From Candidatus Melainabacteria bacterium (GTDB lineage: Bacteria > Cyanobacteriota > Vampirovibrionia > Obscuribacterales > Obscuribacteraceae): DNA of 52,435 nucleotides. A program made the translations under genes and the position numbers. The notes below the pieces were generated by a model, which ran no database searches, was not told the DNA's origin, and saw only the letters and a program-made list of their open reading frames with translations. The stretch covers positions 395-52,829 of the forward strand of contig PLZS01000200.1 in NCBI GenBank assembly GCA_003153555.1, written 5' to 3'. Positions 16,061 to 24,650 of the stretch are shown one piece after another (positions within the stretch are counted from its first letter, which is position 1; each line of letters begins with the position of its first letter).

Positions 16061-17200
16061 TCAACCTGCTTTGCTCTGAATCGGATGCAATTGTAACTCT
16101 TGCTGTTCTATCAACCAGTGCGGCGGATGAAGCTTATTCAACTGATACCACTTGAGCGGATCGACTTTTAGACCTTCAAGCATCATCGGTAACGTCTTTC
16201 GCAAGGAGTGAGCAGGTTCCCACCCGAGGACTTGCCGCGCTTTCTCGATATTTAATTCGTAATTGTCATCTGCGTGATCAATCATCCAGGGTTTGATAAA
16301 CGGCTTTTCCTCTGTAGGTAATTTGTTTCCCATCCAGGCGCCCGCCTTGGCGATTGGCTTTGGTACTTCCAGCGTTTTCCAATCTTCTCCGTGGAGAAAC
16401 TCACCGATTTCGCACTGCATTTCGTTGTAGCTCATCGCATCGGCTTCACCAATATTAAAGACTGAATATCCCGGCAACTTATCACCACTGCGGATCACAG
16501 CTTCGAAGGCATTGGCGAGGTCGGACAGATGTACAAACGACTGGCGAACATTGACGTCGCCGGAATACATGTGTCCTTCTAGCTTCTTTTCATAAATGCG
16601 CTGAATCTGATGCGCAATCGGAATTGACTGACAGATATCGCTGTAGACGCCAGCAATCCGCAACGAAACCACAGGTACGTTCCCATGCACTTGCTGCATC
16701 AACTCCTCGGTGTCTACTTTTGACTGCGGATATTGCCAGTTTGCTTCTACCGGAGATTCTTCACTCAACGTTTCGCCGGGCTTATTCGGCTTATAAACCA
16801 GCATTGAACTCGAAAAAACAAATTGACCAACGTCAAAACTTTGGAGTTCACGCAACATACGCCCGGTACCTTTGACGGTGAGATCCTTATACAAATGACT
16901 ATCTTTGCCATTGAAGTTGTAGTACGCAGCCAGATGAAAGACTGCCTTTATTTTTCCTCCATAACGCTCCTTGACCATATATAAAGTCTTTTGCACGGAC
17001 TCGTCATCGGTCAGATCACAAAATAGACACTCGGTGTTAGGTGGAGGAAACGGCGGTCCGACGCGGTCAAAGCCCACAATTAAATGGTTCTTCGAGTTGA
17101 AGTGGTGGCATAAGGAATGACCAAGAAGCCCACTACTACCGGTTATTAAATAAACTTCTTCGGTTTCATTCATGGCAAGTTCTTCTTCTTTGCCGTTCAT
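16061..17200 (-). CDS. NAD(P)-dependent epimerase/dehydratase
   Basis: 379 residues of the extended SDR type. The nucleotide-binding motif is LITGSSGLLGHSLCHHF; VFHLAAYYNFNG and FSSSMLVYKP cover the central strands; and the active-site Tyr and Lys lie in YPQSK. The C-terminal substrate domain is complete. A start at 17173 (MNETEEVY) is equally possible because neither ATG has a strong ribosome site. It is next to, and convergent with, the VKOR/SPW gene. A nucleotide-sugar or lipid-linked substrate is likely but not identifiable. Confidence 0.9.
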   Translation of the reverse strand: MNGKEEELAMNETEEVYLITGSSGLLGHSLCHHFNSKNHLIVGFDRVGPPFPPPNTECLFCDLTDDESVQKTLYMVKERYGGKIKAVFHLAAYYNFNGKDSHLYKDLTVKGTGRMLRELQSFDVGQFVFSSSMLVYKPNKPGETLSEESPVEANWQYPQSKVDTEELMQQVHGNVPVVSLRIAGVYSDICQSIPIAHQIQRIYEKKLEGHMYSGDVNVRQSFVHLSDLANAFEAVIRSGDKLPGYSVFNIGEADAMSYNEMQCEIGEFLHGEDWKTLEVPKPIAKAGAWMGNKLPTEEKPFIKPWMIDHADDNYELNIEKARQVLGWEPAHSLRKTLPMMLEGLKVDPLKWYQLNKLHPPHWLIEQQELQLHPIQSKAG

Positions 17201-17350
17201 TTTGACTTGTGAGTGCAGTGCCTTTCAATGCAAGAAAGCTGCCTGAAATCGAGCTTTCCGTTGGGATCTTCTCATCGTGCATCGTGCACACTTATCCTTT
17301 GTCTCGGACGCGAAACCGGAAATAAAGTTCCTCGATCTTCCCGTTGCCGA

Positions 17351-17533
17351 CTACCAGGGCGAACCATCAAGATTTGCAAGCCATCGTGCTATTAGCGCTC
17401 GAATGTCTTTCTTGAGTTTCAACGACTCTAAGTGTTTACCGCTGCCGGCAAGTCGTTTCATCTCGCTTATCAGCGCGCCAAGCAAGTCCACCAGGTCCCC
17501 GATGCGCTCGTGAGAAGTATCCATATGAATCAT
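17351..17533 (-). CDS. hypothetical small helical protein
   Basis: 60 residues from the ATG at 17533, with GAGGTGG five bases upstream. One amphipathic helix block is followed by a basic one (RIGDLVDLLGALISEMKRLA, then LKLKKDIRALIARWL). Not recognised. It precedes the epimerase and follows the TUDOR-like gene on the same strand. Confidence 0.6.
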   Translation of the reverse strand: MIHMDTSHERIGDLVDLLGALISEMKRLAGSGKHLESLKLKKDIRALIARWLANLDGSPW

Positions 17534-17565
17534 CGTTTCCACCTCAGGAGCCTACAAGGCTAACT

Positions 17566-17778
17566 CTATCTGTGCAGTTTTTTCAAGGCTGAGCCCTTGT
17601 GCAAGGCTTCGTGAGGAGTCTTATCACTTTTAATCAGATACTGTGGCTCTTCTTTTGAGGCGTGGTGCATGTAACCTTTGTAATCAACTTCAGATGTATA
17701 TCTTTTCTTGATGACACCGGTGACTTTTCCAGCTTCTGAATTCCACTCGACGTGGTCACCGACTTTGAATTCAGTCAT
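17566..17778 (-). CDS. DUF2945 (TUDOR-like) small protein
   Basis: 70 residues from the ATG at 17778 with GAGGA upstream; a longer upstream start lacks this support. FKVGDHVEWNSEAGKVTGVI and YMHHASKEEPQYLIKSDKT match the DUF2945 'hypervirulence-associated TUDOR domain' family seen next to stress genes in many bacteria. Its molecular role is unknown. Confidence 0.85.
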   Translation of the reverse strand: MTEFKVGDHVEWNSEAGKVTGVIKKRYTSEVDYKGYMHHASKEEPQYLIKSDKTPHEALHKGSALKKLHR

Positions 17779-18066
17779 ATCAAAAATCCTCATATAAGTG
17801 CATGCCTGTGGACGGTCGCCGCTCCCCATTCTAGCAAAGCCTTTATGGGGATCACTGTCAATTGAAAAAGGATCCAATACCGTTCCTGATCATAAGGGCA
17901 CCCATGCCTGCCGTAAGACATGCGTAATACCGCCTGCAAGCGTGTATTGCAAAGGGTGCCAGTGGATGCACTAGACGCCTGCAGCGGCAAGCATCTCGTG
18001 TCCGGTAATTCCTCGTGGTTAATCACAACAGTGGAACTAACACGGGCAAAGTGCCTGCGGTTGGCA

Positions 18067-18606
18067 CTATCTATATGAGGCATGGCCATCTTCTACGTGA
18101 GCAAATGCACGTAGCGTATGCAGTTGGCGATGTTTGCCTCCCATAATATGTTCGACAGAAACACCTTCTGCTACCAACTCATCTGCCACCATCGATCTGT
18201 GGCACCGCCACCAGACTGCTTCTGAACACATAATTGCGACACTATTCTTGCGGGCTAACTGCAAGAGTTTATCCATGGCTTCTCGGAACGGATCAGTTTC
18301 CATATAATCCGCATAACCTCGGAATGACGAGTTCTGCCATACCGTATTTAGTGAGCTTGCTTTGGCATGGCGCAATCCGCCAAGATCTGTCATGTGCTTA
18401 TATTTGATGCCTTCGTTTGGGAGAGTCTCTGCAAGCGTGTCACTGTTAAATTGCGGATTAAATCTCGATTTTGGAATGGTGCGAATATCAACAAGCATTG
18501 TGACGCCGTTGGTGTGCAGCAGCTCAACAAGTTCCGCAAAGGAACGGGTGGAGTGACCAATGGTCATGATCACAGGCTTGTTTTGCGTAGTTTGTTTCTT
18601 CGTCAT
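18067..18606 (-). CDS. DUF488 protein, copy 1
   Basis: 179 residues. TIGHSTRSFAELVELL, LVDIRTIPKSRFNPQFN and IMCSEAVWWRCHRSMVADEL are the DUF488 landmarks, including the Cys/His pairs of the last motif. Function is not established; the family often accompanies stress and DNA-repair genes. The start overlaps the stop of the AlkA-like gene (ATGA). A near-identical copy lies at 31901-32440, also overlapping its upstream gene, but that gene is NnrS. The two copies share about 18 bases upstream of the ATG, a recombination footprint. Confidence 0.9.
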   Translation of the reverse strand: MTKKQTTQNKPVIMTIGHSTRSFAELVELLHTNGVTMLVDIRTIPKSRFNPQFNSDTLAETLPNEGIKYKHMTDLGGLRHAKASSLNTVWQNSSFRGYADYMETDPFREAMDKLLQLARKNSVAIMCSEAVWWRCHRSMVADELVAEGVSVEHIMGGKHRQLHTLRAFAHVEDGHASYR

Positions 18607-19550
18607 TTCACGTGTCCTTCTTCGGCAAGCAGATACAAAAGCACGTGGAAATAAAGCAAGCCCGAGTACGGTTTCCAGAGGTTGACGACGGCTTGCAGTT
18701 CTTGGCGATCCATGTCCGAATTTAATGCCAGAAACTTTTTCAGCTTACTTCGTGCGCCTGAGTCGTCTATAGGATACGCATCAATTTTGCCGTAACCTCT
18801 GAGCATCATGTACTCGGCGGTCCATTTTCCGATGCCTCTGATTCCAGTCAATTGCGCCTTCAAATCAGCGTCACTAAAACTAGCGTAATCGTTCAGCTTT
18901 ATTTCTCCGGTCTCAATCGCTCTGGCCATCTCGATGATATATCTAGCTTTGTTGGTGCTAAAAGACATTGCTTTCAGTTGATCTAGATCAGCGCGCGCCA
19001 AGATGCTCGGTTGTGGAAACGCACGTTGTTGCGTGCCGCTCGCTGATTGCCCAAACGTTTCCACAAGCCGATTGAGTAGTAAAATTCCTACGTGCAAACT
19101 CAATTGTTGGCAGGCTACGGCGCAAACAAAACACTCAAAAACCGATGGGAAACGTGGAGGCTTCACGCCTTTGAAACGTTTGGCAAGTTCTGCCAAGCGC
19201 GGTTCTCGTAGAGACATCTCGTAAAAACACGTCAGGTCTACGTTGAGTCCGAGAACTTGAGTCAGTAACTCAATCAACTCCTTCTCTAAATTTTTCTGTC
19301 GCGGAGGGTACGGGACGGTTATTTGCAGTCTCGGCCTGGCGCCTGAGGCTACTTGTTTAACTTCGACTAGCATCGCCGTATCCTGCACGACAAATACTCG
19401 TCTAAAATACTCTCCATCCCATTGGTGAAGCGCATCTTCTGGACGGCGCTTTAAGACCCACGCCGTCAGGTCCAATCTAAACGGTGCGATAGGGAATAAC
19501 TCAAACTGTAACTTGCTCGCGCAAGCGCTGACCCGAATCACCTGTTTCAT
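18603..19550 (-). CDS. AlkA-like DNA-3-methyladenine glycosylase
   Basis: 315 residues from the ATG at 19550. The HhH-GPD fold is clear: FECFVCAVACQQLSLHVG, the hairpin LTGIRGIGKWTAEYMML, and the catalytic Asp region KIDAYPIDDSGAR. It removes alkylated bases. The N-terminal part resembles the AlkA beta domain (PIAPFRLDLTAWVLKRRP). An in-frame ATG at 19634 would add 28 residues but has no ribosome site. The C-terminus EEGHVK runs into the DUF488 start. Alkylation repair fits with nitrosative stress, as nitrosation produces alkylating agents. Confidence 0.88.
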   Translation of the reverse strand: MKQVIRVSACASKLQFELFPIAPFRLDLTAWVLKRRPEDALHQWDGEYFRRVFVVQDTAMLVEVKQVASGARPRLQITVPYPPRQKNLEKELIELLTQVLGLNVDLTCFYEMSLREPRLAELAKRFKGVKPPRFPSVFECFVCAVACQQLSLHVGILLLNRLVETFGQSASGTQQRAFPQPSILARADLDQLKAMSFSTNKARYIIEMARAIETGEIKLNDYASFSDADLKAQLTGIRGIGKWTAEYMMLRGYGKIDAYPIDDSGARSKLKKFLALNSDMDRQELQAVVNLWKPYSGLLYFHVLLYLLAEEGHVK

Positions 19551-19704
19551 CTGGACGCACCAGAAATTGTCATTCCATGCCCAAATGCTGTCGCCATGCC
19601 ACTTTGACGCTTTTCTGCAAAACGATTGCGCCATAACACGTCAAGAGAAATCAGCACTGGACCGATGGTTTTCTTTAGACTAGTTGGATCTGCTTTCATT
19701 GGCA

Positions 19705-19929
19705 CTAACTCTTGCCCTTTGTGTTCGAGTCGAAAAACTTTTGCAGATCCACGATCAAGCCGTCGAGATCGTCGATACGACACATGCTTTCGCACTCTTC
19801 CAATGCGCACCCATGTACGCCTTCGTCACACGAAATCGGCACGTCGACGCCATACTTTGCAAAAACTGCCACCGCATGCGGAGCTTCCTCTAAGATCTCT
19901 TTGACCGTTGTGTTGCGCGTAATAATCAT
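19705..19929 (-). CDS. DUF1858 domain protein, copy 2
   Basis: 74 residues from the ATG at 19929, chosen by comparison with the copy at 33940-34167 (MNITRNTTVKEIL there, MIITRNTTVKEIL here); an ATG at 19941 is possible. VFAKYGVDVPISCDEGVHG and CESMCRIDDLDGLIVDLQKFF carry three Cys. The two copies are close in sequence, and both lie in DUF488/hemerythrin modules. Confidence 0.87.
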   Translation of the reverse strand: MIITRNTTVKEILEEAPHAVAVFAKYGVDVPISCDEGVHGCALEECESMCRIDDLDGLIVDLQKFFDSNTKGKS

Positions 19930-20016
19930 GTTTTTTCTCATATTCAGTAATTGTGGCAATTCTCGTGGCAGTAATTCCTCACCATCTTTCGAGGTCCGGC
20001 AATTAATAGATTGGAG

Positions 20017-20457
20017 CTACACGGAACCCAGCATCCACTCGGTCGCTTGTGAATCCATTGTCCGCACTTCTTGTGGTGACATTTGTTGGCGGAATTCAAC
20101 GAACAGTTTGTTGGCATAATGTTTGAGATGCGCATCAAAGCGCCCCAGTAGCGCGCGAAGCCCATCACTGAAATCAGCATCATCGACATGGCTCATAAGA
20201 AGATTGTCCTTTGCATCAGTAATGTTTTTCCTGTCTTTCAAACATTCGTCGATAAAAGGTTGTTTTACATTTTGGTCGTTTGAAACGGTTGAAATGAGGG
20301 ACTCCTGATGCTTAAAGTGTTTTGTGATTTCGCCGAAGATAAGCGATGCCCGTTCTAATTTCTTCGCATTAGACATTTGATCGTAATCAGCTATGAATTC
20401 GGCAAGTTGTTGTTCGATTCGATGATGTCCCGCTTCTAACAATTCAAATACATCCAT
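20017..20457 (-). CDS. hemerythrin HHE-domain protein
   Basis: 146 residues. LLEAGHHRIEQQLAEF, ITKHFKHQESLI and FDAHLKHYANKLFVEF carry the His/Glu residues of a four-helix di-iron hemerythrin-like domain. It probably binds O2 or NO, or protects iron centres. AAGGTG precedes the ATG. It lies between DUF1858 copy 2 and a flavin reductase on the same strand. Confidence 0.87.
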   Translation of the reverse strand: MDVFELLEAGHHRIEQQLAEFIADYDQMSNAKKLERASLIFGEITKHFKHQESLISTVSNDQNVKQPFIDECLKDRKNITDAKDNLLMSHVDDADFSDGLRALLGRFDAHLKHYANKLFVEFRQQMSPQEVRTMDSQATEWMLGSV

Positions 20458-20553
20458 ATTTCACACCTTGAATTTGTAATTCTGTCAATCCCACGCAATG
20501 CATATCCTCTACCATCGAAAAACATCGTTCGAGCAATCAGTTCTATAACCGCA

Positions 20554-21297
20554 TCAGTAGCCGGTGAATTCTTCTGTTCGTATGTCGTCGTCATCTACGC
20601 CCATTTTGCTCAGCATTTCGTGCAAGCTCTTCACCATCTTCGGTGGTCCGGCAATGTAGTAGATTGGAGACTTTGCATCCGTCAGATATCTTGAAAGTAG
20701 TTCCTTATTTATCTCTCCAGTTTCGCCGGTCCATGCTTTATTCGACTTCTCCATTTTCGTCATCGTCGCGATGAGTTTGTAGTTCGCATTCTCTTGTTCC
20801 AGTTGCTGAAGCTCTTGCAAGAATGAAGCATCCTCCGGTCGCCGGTTGGAAAAGAAAAGGAAAATACGCTGAGGCAGCTTCGCTTTTGCTGCACTAAAAA
20901 CAATGCTTCGGAAAGGTGTAATACCAATACCGCCGGCAAGCAAAACGGCAGCACGCTCCACATTATTGTGAAGAGTCAAGTTGCCAAACGGCCCTTCGAT
21001 CTTGACCGAGTTTCCCAATGACATACTGTGCAATATGCGTTTGAAGGCAGTATCACGCATTCGCGTTGCCACCATCAGCGTTGCTTCATGAGGCGCACTG
21101 GCGATCGAGAAACCACGTTTATTGCCTTCGGCATCCGTTTCCGAAGGATCGAGCAGAGTCATATCGATAAATTGGCCAGCCTTGAATGTCCAACCGGCTG
21201 GCTTTTCAAAGGAAAATGACATAGTGCGCTCAGCGATTTCTTGCTGCCTCGTTAACTTGGACATAAAAGTCGGCCATTTTTCAACAGTAGTACTCAT
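20554..21297 (-). CDS. FAD-dependent ferredoxin-NAD(P) reductase-type protein
   Basis: 247 residues, an FNR fold without an iron-sulfur domain. RGFSIASAP binds FAD; LLAGGIGITPFRSI and YYIAGPPKMVKSL bind NAD(P). The C-terminus EEFTGY matches family members that act with separate ferredoxins or flavohemoglobin-like partners. A sensible role is to supply electrons to the di-iron or Fe-S stress proteins around it (inference). The spacing to the YeaO-like gene upstream is short. Confidence 0.9.
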   Translation of the reverse strand: MSTTVEKWPTFMSKLTRQQEIAERTMSFSFEKPAGWTFKAGQFIDMTLLDPSETDAEGNKRGFSIASAPHEATLMVATRMRDTAFKRILHSMSLGNSVKIEGPFGNLTLHNNVERAAVLLAGGIGITPFRSIVFSAAKAKLPQRIFLFFSNRRPEDASFLQELQQLEQENANYKLIATMTKMEKSNKAWTGETGEINKELLSRYLTDAKSPIYYIAGPPKMVKSLHEMLSKMGVDDDDIRTEEFTGY

Positions 21298-21308
21298 CGC
21301 TCACCTTC

Positions 21309-21671
21309 CTAGTGCGTCTTATGCTTAACCTTTGCGTCCAGGTATGTCTTCAGTGCCACTGCCTGGTTGTGCTCTTTGTCTTTAGCGCCGTACAACAAGA
21401 CCACTGCGCCTTTCTTTGCGGCTTTAAGTATCGGCTCCAAGGATTCCGGCTTCTCATCAAGCTCAGCGAAGTAGCGCTTCTGAAAGGCATTCCATTTTTC
21501 TGGCTCATGATTGAACCACTTTCGTAGTTCGGCGCTTGGCGCCACATCTTTCAACCAAGCAGTTAGTTGAAGCTCCTCTTTTTTAACTCCGCGAGGCCAC
21601 AGCCGATCAACTAGGAAATGTGGCTGTTTAGTGGCGCTGAGCTCGTAAACTCGCTCTGTATGAATTGTCAT
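21309..21671 (-). CDS. DUF488-family YeaO-like protein
   Basis: 120 residues: FLVDRLWPRGVKKEELQLTA, WFNHEPEKWNAFQKRYFAEL and VVLLYGAKDKEHNQAVALKTYL. It is intact and of typical length. RBS AGAGGTGG precedes the ATG. A truncated relative is left at 33788-33928, showing that this gene was once present in both modules. Confidence 0.9.
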   Translation of the reverse strand: MTIHTERVYELSATKQPHFLVDRLWPRGVKKEELQLTAWLKDVAPSAELRKWFNHEPEKWNAFQKRYFAELDEKPESLEPILKAAKKGAVVLLYGAKDKEHNQAVALKTYLDAKVKHKTH

Positions 21672-21780
21672 CGCTGACCCACCTCTATTCCCTGAGCCTG
21701 GACCGCAAAAGTTGTGTGGTTTTCCGATTGGGTTCTAGTCTGGGATCGGTCCAGCAGCAAGAATGCTTCGCTAGGCAGCA

Positions 21781-22323
21781 TCATGAGTTTGTCGCTGCTT
21801 CCATCCCAGGCAATCCAGATGGTATCTCCAAAGCGATTGACCGATGCAGCAGTTGGGTTGGACGTGATCGTCCCGTTTCGAGGGATTCTGTCAGTCCAGT
21901 CAGCTTGTTTAACTCCTCACCATCAAGTGTTTGTTCCAGGTAAGGAAACAGCGAATTTTCTTCCCAACGCACGTAGGCATCGAGGGAATCACCCACTCTG
22001 GCTATTAGGCCCAGCCCAGGATCAACATCTGGTTCCATTTGGTCCAGCTCAGTTATAAGCTTACGGACGTTATTGTGGTGTTGTTGAAACTCAGCCCGCA
22101 GTGCCTCGTCGGCAATCACCGGTGATAAGACGCGTTGCTCATCCTCCAAGTAAGACAGGATCACATCGCGGCCAACGGCTCGGATTTGTTCGGCTAGTCG
22201 CAATCGATCATGTTCTGACGCGCGAACAGCTTTGCGTCCATGCTGAACGCAAACCAACCCTATACCATGATCTCTGGAAAGTGGCTGCAGACTGGGATGA
22301 CGTTTTTTCGTAGTGTTGTTCAT
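21781..22323 (-). CDS. hemerythrin-like protein, copy 1
   Basis: 180 residues. LQPLSRDHGIGLVCVQHGRK, YLEDEQRVLSPVI, FQQHHNNVRKLI and YVRWEENSLFPYLE supply the His and Glu ligands for a di-iron centre. A close paralogue is at 35030-35587. It lies first in the minus-strand module running to 18067. Its function is likely iron, O2 or NO handling. Confidence 0.87.
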   Translation of the reverse strand: MNNTTKKRHPSLQPLSRDHGIGLVCVQHGRKAVRASEHDRLRLAEQIRAVGRDVILSYLEDEQRVLSPVIADEALRAEFQQHHNNVRKLITELDQMEPDVDPGLGLIARVGDSLDAYVRWEENSLFPYLEQTLDGEELNKLTGLTESLETGRSRPTQLLHRSIALEIPSGLPGMEAATNS

Positions 22324-22471
22324 GGCTGACTTCTTTTACAGTAAGAGATATTTATGCTGGAGACTACGACCCGGTACAGAGCTGGACGTTCCCTCCTGTA
22401 ACCATGGACTGGCGAGAGGATTACTGCAAATCACGCGTGAGCAGGCGAACACAGAATAATTAATTCTTGGG

Positions 22472-22560
22472 CGAACTGGAAAGCACAAGAAAGCGCGATT
22501 TGCTTGACGCGCGGTGGCGCATCCCCCTTATGCTAAAAAGACGAAAACGCTAAAAGTGGC
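22472..22560. repeat. dispersed repeat module A, truncated copy (A3)
   Basis: Only the right arm of the hairpin (TTTGCTTGACGCGCGGTGGCG, followed by CATCCCCCTT) and the tail ACGAAAACGCTAAAAGTGGC remain. The left arm has been lost. It runs directly into module B copy B3. Confidence 0.85.
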
Positions 22561-22570
22561 TGTGCTGCAC

Positions 22571-22636
22571 TAGGGTGGCTGGCGGGTAGCCACCTGCGAA
22601 GCAGGCAAATGAAAATGAGTGAGATTTGATCTGTTC
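22571..22636. repeat. dispersed repeat module B, left third (B3), left border of the AbiE cassette
   Basis: Matches the first ~65 bases of B2 and B4 (TAGGGTGGCTGGCGGGTAGC to GATCTG), then homology ends. The same 65 bases recur at 24651 on the far side of the AbiE genes as a direct repeat. Here GGTGGCT and AGCCACC can pair around the loop. Confidence 0.85.
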
Positions 22637-22847
22637 TAAGTTTCAGCAGCAAGTCAGTTACCGTCCAAACCCCTATTTGGCGGGGCATGAAACTGTTTTT
22701 GAAGGTTTTCCCATCAAGCGTTCGACAGCGGTGGTAGTGGGGAGATAAGTACATCATGCTGTCTGACGTGGTTTCATGGCCAGCCGGAAACGGGTGGTTA
22801 TGGATGGGTTTCGCCGTGCGGTGGGGGGGATCCCGGACGATTACAAG

Positions 22848-22886
22848 GCGAAAAGCCTTAACACCACGTCTACAGAGGCTTTTCGC
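22848..22886. promoter_or_regulatory. 11-bp inverted repeat upstream of the AbiE operon
   Basis: GCGAAAAGCCT and AGGCTTTTCGC are perfect inverted copies 17 bases apart, about 35 bases before the -35 element. AbiEi-type antitoxins are known to bind inverted repeats at their own promoters, so this is a candidate operator. Confidence 0.6.
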
Positions 22887-22920
22887 TGCTATTTTTCGCC
22901 CCACCCGTATGCGAATAGTA

Positions 22921-22948
22921 TTGCAATTCGCCACTTTTAGCATATAAT
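22921..22948 (+). promoter_or_regulatory. promoter of the AbiE operon, probably leaderless
   Basis: TTGCAA and TATAAT are 16 bases apart. The ATG of the antitoxin gene begins only six bases after the -10, so transcription should begin at or next to the start codon. No ribosome site is possible in that space. Confidence 0.75.
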
Positions 22949-22954
22949 TGGGGT

Positions 22955-23773
22955 ATGAGAAGCCTGGAGCAATACCTAGACGATCAGCTAGCCGGTGGCC
23001 GCCTGTACTTCACCAAGGATGAGGCAATGAGCACGCTTGGCATCAACACTGATGCGTTCAAGTCTTCATCCGCCCGGCTGATGAAGAAGGACCGCCTGGT
23101 TAGTCCCTGGCGAGGGTTCTATCTGATTCTTCGTCCAGAGGATCGGTCCAGTGGGGCACCAGATCCGGTGCGGTGGATCGATCTATTGATGAAATATCTC
23201 AAATTGGATTACCGGATCTCACTGTTGAGAGCAGCGGCGTTCCACGGATCTTCGCATCAAGCGGTAATGGTGATTCAAGTCATCGTCTCTAAGCAGATAA
23301 GGGATTTTGATCTTGGTCGTCACCGGATTCAGTTTATTTACTTGAGACCATCAGCCTTTAGCAAAACGAATCAGGCGGATTGGCTGCAACAGCTCAAAAG
23401 CGAAACTGGGTATGCCAAAGTTGCAGGCATTGAATTGACGCTGCTCGACTCGGCGCGGTATTTTCACAAGGCTGGTGGCATAAACAGTGTCGCTCAAGTT
23501 GTCCATGACCTGGGCGACAAGGCGGACGTGCGTAAGTTAGTCAAAGCGGCGGCCTGTTACGAAAACTCTTCTGTGCGGCGACTGGGGTACTTACTTCAGC
23601 ATTTCGGTCACGACAAACAAGCGAAAGCTCTTTTGCCTCTTGCGAAAAAGGCAAAGTCGATGAAGGACCTGGACCCATCAATCAAGCCGCTCAGCGAGGA
23701 CTTGCCGTATATGTCTGCACCTGATTCTGTCTGGATGCTGCGGGTGAACACTTCTGTGGAGATTGACGAATGA
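22955..23773 (+). CDS. abiEi: AbiEi-type antitoxin
   Basis: 272 residues. The N-terminal winged helix has YFTKDEAMSTLGINTDAFKS and RLMKKDRLVSPWRGFYLI; AAAFHGSSHQAVMVIQVIV and IQFIYLRPSAF follow in the C-terminal domain. In type IV toxin-antitoxin systems the antitoxin represses the operon and counters the toxin without binding it. The stop overlaps the toxin start (ATGA). The cassette is bracketed by repeat B copies and is oriented opposite to its left and right neighbours, which indicates a separate acquisition. Confidence 0.9.
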   Translation: MRSLEQYLDDQLAGGRLYFTKDEAMSTLGINTDAFKSSSARLMKKDRLVSPWRGFYLILRPEDRSSGAPDPVRWIDLLMKYLKLDYRISLLRAAAFHGSSHQAVMVIQVIVSKQIRDFDLGRHRIQFIYLRPSAFSKTNQADWLQQLKSETGYAKVAGIELTLLDSARYFHKAGGINSVAQVVHDLGDKADVRKLVKAAACYENSSVRRLGYLLQHFGHDKQAKALLPLAKKAKSMKDLDPSIKPLSEDLPYMSAPDSVWMLRVNTSVEIDE

Positions 23774-24633
23774 TCCCCAGTACCTTCATTCAAGCGTGGC
23801 GTAAAACGGCACCGTGGACGGACTCAAGACAAGTCGAACAGGATCTGATTATTTGTCGCGCTTTGTGTGATCTTTTCAGTTCTCCTAAGCTATCCGGCAA
23901 GATTGCCTTTCGTGGTGGCACTGCGATTAATAAGCTGCTGTTTGAAAAGCCGCTTCGATACTCAGAAGATATTGACCTAGTGCAGACGCAGGCAGAGCCG
24001 ATTGGTGAGACCGTTAACGCAATTCGTGATGCACTGTCATGGCTGGGAGATTTCAATTGGAAGCCAGCAAGCCATTCGATGCACCTGTTTTACAAATTCA
24101 ATCCTGAGGCTGCGCCTGATAGCACGCTGAAGGTGAAGATTGAGATCAATACCCGTGAGCATAAGAACTACCTCCCGCTCAAGAACTATCGGTTTGAAGT
24201 GAACAACGACTGGCATAGGGCAAAGGTCGATATTGTTTCGTTTGAGCCAGAGGAATTGTTCGGCACCAAGCTCAGGGCTTTGTTGCAGCGGCGGAAGAAT
24301 AGGGATCTATTCGACTTGAACGAGGGGCTCAAACATCTGTCTCTGGACCACGACAAGCTGATAGCCTGCTTTGATCACTACCTTAGCTTGCAAGAGCAAG
24401 CTATTAGCCGAGCCGTTGCTGAGCAACGGATGCTGGAAAAGTTGCTACAAAGCCTGACAGAGGACATTGCGCCACTTCTACCGGCAGGAATTACATTCAC
24501 TGATGACGAGGCGCTGGCTGCCTTCGGTTTAGTCTGGAGTGAGCTGATAGCACGTATCAGCGGAGAACCATGGAAACGTTCGGAGAAGGTAATCGAGGAT
24601 TTACGCAAGAAAAAACCGAATCTGCTTCGCTAA
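23770..24633 (+). CDS. abiEii: AbiEii-type nucleotidyltransferase toxin
   Basis: 287 residues. KIAFRGGTAINKLLF and LRYSEDIDLVQ hold the nucleotidyltransferase signature (G-G/S and D-x-D). VKIEINTREHK supplies the third acidic strand and LFGTKLRALLQRRKNRDLFDL the AbiEii helix region. Family members inactivate tRNA or another RNA by nucleotide addition and can abort phage infection. The motifs look intact. It ends just before repeat B4. Confidence 0.93.
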   Translation: MIPSTFIQAWRKTAPWTDSRQVEQDLIICRALCDLFSSPKLSGKIAFRGGTAINKLLFEKPLRYSEDIDLVQTQAEPIGETVNAIRDALSWLGDFNWKPASHSMHLFYKFNPEAAPDSTLKVKIEINTREHKNYLPLKNYRFEVNNDWHRAKVDIVSFEPEELFGTKLRALLQRRKNRDLFDLNEGLKHLSLDHDKLIACFDHYLSLQEQAISRAVAEQRMLEKLLQSLTEDIAPLLPAGITFTDDEALAAFGLVWSELIARISGEPWKRSEKVIEDLRKKKPNLLR

Positions 24634-24650
24634 TCCGGTCATGGCTTGGC

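Noticed and set aside
19551..19634. 28-residue N-terminal extension of the AlkA-like protein
   Set aside because: No ribosome site at 19634, and the AlkA-type beta domain already begins near the ATG at 19550.
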